A DNA stretch of 64,000 nucleotides from an uncultured Alphaproteobacteria bacterium. Its GTDB lineage: Bacteria; Pseudomonadota; Alphaproteobacteria; HIMB59; GCA-002718135. The position numbers and the translations under genes were made by a program. The stretch is taken from positions 1 through 64,000 of the forward strand of contig CACMGM010000003.1 in the NCBI GenBank assembly GCA_902613275.1, given 5' to 3'. Positions 61,570 through 64,000 of this stretch are shown here, piece after piece. The notes under the pieces were generated by a model. It searched no databases. It worked only from the letters and a program-made list of their open reading frames with translations, and was not told the DNA's origin. The first letter of the stretch is position 1. Every line of letters begins with the position of its first letter.

Positions 61570-62328
61570 TTAAAAATTAAATTGTTCATTCAAAATTTTA
61601 TCTTCAATAGAGTGTTTACTATCGAACAATACAGTGCATTTATTTTCATCTGAAGATACAATATTGACTCTACTAATATCTCTAAATTCAACATTGTCTG
61701 CAGTTACGCTAGATGAGCGTTCATCATTATTTAACACTTCGAAATCAATTTTACTAATTTCAGATAACAGAGCACCTCTCCATCTCCTTGGTCTAAAGGC
61801 ACTGATTGGAGTTAATGCAAGTATATTTGAGTCTAAAGGTAGAATACTACCATGTGCGGATAGATTATAAGCTGTACTTCCAGCTGATGTAGATAACAAA
61901 ACGCCATCACATATCAATTCTTCCATTTTTACTTTCTCATTTATTTTGATTTTAATTTTTGATGCCAAATGAGTCTGCCTCATAAGAGAAACTTCATTAT
62001 ATGCATATGCCTCAAAGATTTCATTATTAACACTTTGTGCAGTCATTTTTAATGGTTTAAAAGTAGATTTTTTAGCATTGGTAATCATGTCATTTAAACT
62101 TTCATTACTAAGATTATTCATTAAAAAGCCAATTGAACCAAAGTTTATTCCAAAAAATGGTTTTTTTAGTTTATTAAAATTATGAAGTGATTTTAAAAGT
62201 AATCCATCTCCTCCAATTGGAATAATATAATCGGCATCTTCCACAGAATTTTGTCCAAATAATTCTATTAGTTTTTTTTCTGTATTTTTTGCCTCAGGAT
62301 TTTTTGATGATAAAAAATGAAATTTCAT
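61570..62328 (-). CDS. nadK: NAD kinase
   Basis: Phosphorylates NAD to NADP. The 252-residue protein has the GGDG motif in IPIGGDGLLLKSL near residue 38, the NFGSIGFLMN block, the NE/D motif in AYNEVSLMR near residue 120 and the STSAGSTAYNLSA block near residue 150. It shares its first base with the last base of the moaA stop codon, so the two are co-transcribed. Confidence 0.92.
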   Translation of the reverse strand: MKFHFLSSKNPEAKNTEKKLIELFGQNSVEDADYIIPIGGDGLLLKSLHNFNKLKKPFFGINFGSIGFLMNNLSNESLNDMITNAKKSTFKPLKMTAQSVNNEIFEAYAYNEVSLMRQTHLASKIKIKINEKVKMEELICDGVLLSTSAGSTAYNLSAHGSILPLDSNILALTPISAFRPRRWRGALLSEISKIDFEVLNNDERSSSVTADNVEFRDISRVNIVSSDENKCTVLFDSKHSIEDKILNEQFNF

Positions 62329-63320
62329 TATCCACCTGTTACGTTCATATGTCTTTTCATATATTTATTAATTTTTTCTCCAATCATAAAATCATGTTGT
62401 TTTGGTTTAATATTAAGAGCAAACTTAATTTTTTCTTTTATATAATCATCACTATAATCTTTTCTCATTATTTCTCTAAAATCAACAAAGTCATTCTGAC
62501 CAAGGCACATGAAAAGTTTACCAGTGCTCGATATTCTTACTCTATTGCAAGAGGCACAAAAATTATTTGTTAAAGGACTTATAAACCCAATTTTATTAGA
62601 AACTAAATCACTAGTATAAAATCTTGCTGGACCTCCAGTACTATAATCAATTTTAGAAAAATTATATATTTTGTCTAGTTTTGAAAAAGTATCAGATAAT
62701 GAGATAAACTGATATTCTCTTGATATATCTGTTTCTTTCATTGGCATTACTTCGATAAATGTAAGATCAATTTTTTTATTACTAGTCCAATTTATTAATT
62801 CTTCAATTTCATTTTCATTAAAATCTTTAATTACTACAGTATTAATTTTAATTTTTATGTTGTTATCAAGTGCTTCATTAATTCCATCAAAAACTTTTTC
62901 AATATTTCCAAATCTTGTTATTTTATTATATTTTTCGGGATTAATTGTATCTAGAGAAACATTAATCCTATTAATACCATTTAGCTTCAGTAGTTTTGCA
63001 TATTTTTTTAATAATGTACCATTTGTTGTAAGTGTTATTTCCCTTAGATTTGTTTTTTCTTTTTTGGTATTAAGTTTTTCAATTAATTTTATAATATCAT
63101 TTCTTACCAAAGGCTCACCCCCAGTTAATCTAATTTTTTCTACTCCGAGTTCTATAAAGTTGTCACATAACCTTTCAATTTCTTCTAAAGTGAGTACGTC
63201 TTTTCGAGGGAGAAATTGCATTTTTTCTTTCATACAATAAACACATCTCAGATCACATCTATCTGTAACAGATACTCTCAGATAATTTACTTTTCTTAAA
63301 TACTGATCAATTAGTTGCAT
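62328..63320 (-). CDS. moaA: GTP 3',8-cyclase (molybdenum cofactor synthesis)
   Basis: Radical SAM enzyme making 3',8-cyclo-GTP. The 330-residue protein has the first [4Fe-4S] motif CDLRCVYCM near residue 21, the RLTGGEPLVR block, and the second cluster cysteines in NFCASCNRVRIS near residue 260. The C-terminal Gly-Gly needed for catalysis is intact (last residues NVTGG). No other moa or moe genes are in the window apart from the MoCF-domain protein. Overlaps the upstream DUF3553 gene by 14 bp. Confidence 0.93.
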   Translation of the reverse strand: MQLIDQYLRKVNYLRVSVTDRCDLRCVYCMKEKMQFLPRKDVLTLEEIERLCDNFIELGVEKIRLTGGEPLVRNDIIKLIEKLNTKKEKTNLREITLTTNGTLLKKYAKLLKLNGINRINVSLDTINPEKYNKITRFGNIEKVFDGINEALDNNIKIKINTVVIKDFNENEIEELINWTSNKKIDLTFIEVMPMKETDISREYQFISLSDTFSKLDKIYNFSKIDYSTGGPARFYTSDLVSNKIGFISPLTNNFCASCNRVRISSTGKLFMCLGQNDFVDFREIMRKDYSDDYIKEKIKFALNIKPKQHDFMIGEKINKYMKRHMNVTGG

Positions 63321-63504
63321 TTATATTAATTATTTTTAATTCAACTTCTCTAGGGTTAATAGTTTTTTTTCCAACATTTTCAAAATTAATTGTAACGATA
63401 TTATTAATACATGATTGTACTTGACCAATTCCCCATTCTTTTTCTTTACTGACATTTACAACAAAAGTACCCGGTGTAAGATCACCTATATAAAAATCTG
63501 ACAT
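63307..63504 (-). CDS. DUF3553 family small protein
   Basis: A 65-residue beta-rich protein with the pattern GTFVVNVSKEKEWGIGQVQS and ITINFENVGKKTI, which is typical of the small DUF3553 family, proteins resembling a nucleic-acid or helicase-associated CarD/Tudor-like barrel. It lies 10 bp downstream of dksA and overlaps the start of moaA by 14 bp, so it belongs to the same run. Function unknown. Confidence 0.75.
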   Translation of the reverse strand: MSDFYIGDLTPGTFVVNVSKEKEWGIGQVQSCINNIVTINFENVGKKTINPREVELKIININATN

Positions 63505-63514
63505 TTAAAAAAAA

Positions 63515-63922
63515 TTAATTAATTCTTTTTTCTGCTTTTTCATGCATTTCTTGAGCTTCTAAACTCAATGTTGCAACTGGTCTTGCTTCTAATCTTTTGA
63601 TACTAATTGGATCACCTGTTTCATCGCAATAACCATAGGAACCATCTTCAATTCTTTGAAGGGCTGCATCAATTTTATTAATTAGCTTTCTTTCTCTATC
63701 TCTTGTTCTAAGTTCGAAAGATCTAACTATTTCTTCAGATGCTCTATCAGTTATATCGGGTTTTGCCTCATTCTCATTCTGAAGATTATTTAAAGTTTGA
63801 GACGACTCCTTGAGCAAATCTTTTTTCCAACTTACTAATTTTTGCCTAAAATATTCTTTCATTTTGGCATTCATGAATTTTTCTTTCTGAGTTGGTTTAT
63901 AATTTTTAGGTAATTTAGTCAT
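63515..63922 (-). CDS. dksA: RNA polymerase-binding transcription factor DksA
   Basis: Binds RNA polymerase and modulates rRNA and amino-acid promoters with ppGpp. The 135-residue protein has the coiled-coil region with tip acidic residues in KPDITDRASEE, and the globular domain GYCDETGDPISIKRLEARPVATLS with a single Cys where the classical four-Cys zinc site would be, a form seen in alphaproteobacteria. I start it at the ATG at 63922 (MTKLPKNYKPT); the longer frame to 63949 adds nine residues without support. Confidence 0.92.
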   Translation of the reverse strand: MTKLPKNYKPTQKEKFMNAKMKEYFRQKLVSWKKDLLKESSQTLNNLQNENEAKPDITDRASEEIVRSFELRTRDRERKLINKIDAALQRIEDGSYGYCDETGDPISIKRLEARPVATLSLEAQEMHEKAEKRIN

Positions 63923-64000
63923 AATTTTAAAACGCTGCTGATTTATCAAATGATTTTATTTATTCAAGCAATATTGAAATTTTATTAATTATAAATAATT

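Noticed and set aside
62857..63240. 127-codon plus-strand frame inside moaA
   Set aside because: Antisense to a clearly conserved radical SAM gene; hydrophobic Phe/Ser-rich translation is typical of such shadows in AT-rich DNA.
1..64000. Insertion sequences, prophage, integrase-linked attachment sites, CRISPR arrays or toxin-antitoxin pairs
   Set aside because: No transposase, integrase, phage or Cas motif and no regularly spaced repeats were found on either strand. The only tRNA has ordinary housekeeping neighbours.

Overview
The window is a strongly AT-rich, tightly packed stretch of chromosome from what looks like a free-living marine alphaproteobacterium with a streamlined genome, of the SAR11 / HIMB59 / AEGEAN-169 type. 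The evidence is the alphaproteobacterial style of S4, DksA and the CGFS glutaredoxin-BolA pair, citramalate-based isoleucine synthesis, a class II DAHP synthase, and a large share of genes for uptake and breakdown of methylated osmolytes, carnitine and polyamines. Intergenic gaps are tiny and nearly all convergent gene pairs abut or overlap. No insertion sequence, phage gene, CRISPR array or rRNA is visible. One tRNA (Leu, UAA) is present. The exact lineage cannot be fixed without a database search.

Layout. (1) 1-6.2 kb: the edge of a surface-glycan locus. A cut-off gene is followed by a PglC-type phosphoglycosyl transferase, UDP-glucuronate decarboxylase, a PIG-L deacetylase, and PglD-, PglE- and PglF-type enzymes that together would make UDP-diacetylbacillosamine or a close relative. 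(2) 6.2-17.2 kb: a patchwork of short, mostly convergent units: a CmcI/FkbM-like protein, a class V PLP enzyme, an aldehyde dehydrogenase, a gamma-butyrobetaine-hydroxylase-like oxygenase, a DMT transporter, a C5-dicarboxylate pair (MmgE/PrpD plus mesaconyl-CoA hydratase-like), and a GMC oxidoreductase with an aldehyde dehydrogenase. (3) 17.2-30.5 kb: the most unusual part. A divergent locus joins a dipeptide-type ABC importer (Tat-exported binding protein, two permeases, fused double ATPase) to a nine-gene minus-strand run. That run has three one-carbon transferases (homocysteine methyltransferase, a GcvT-family protein and a DmdA-like protein), an FMN 2-hydroxyacid dehydrogenase, a ThDP lyase, an HIUase-like protein, OsmC and an ECHDC3-like crotonase. 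I read it as an uptake and stepwise demethylation/oxidation pathway for an unidentified methylated compound. (4) 30.5-33.1 kb: a small unknown protein, an SDR and a second GMC oxidoreductase. (5) 33.1-34.9 kb: a 59-residue unannotated small gene divergent from an ScfR/RamB-type regulator, each preceded by the same direct-repeat motif at its start codon.

(6) 34.9-38.8 kb: carnitine catabolism (L-carnitine dehydrogenase, a BKACE enzyme for 3-dehydrocarnitine, a betainyl-CoA-type thioesterase) with a MDR reductase and an HD-domain protein carrying a complete PhnZ/MIOX-type metal-ligand set. (7) 38.8-47.2 kb: agmatine to putrescine (AguA, AguB), a putrescine/spermidine ABC importer, and gamma-glutamylation/oxidation of putrescine (PuuA, PuuB). 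(8) 47.2-64 kb: housekeeping genes: Sua5, a ParA-like ATPase, GlmU, DAHP synthase, NadE, GltX, CimA, TrmJ, S4, RarD, Grx, BolA, PurB, Map, a CinA domain protein, tRNA-Leu, a VOC protein, NadK, MoaA, a DUF3553 protein and DksA.

Regulation visible in the sequence is sparse. Both solute-binding-protein genes have strong Shine-Dalgarno sequences, rare here, and each is followed by a near-perfect hairpin before the next cistron, a layout that favours high binding-protein expression. Functions of recognised families are stated from family knowledge. Substrate assignments for the new catabolic locus are inference.
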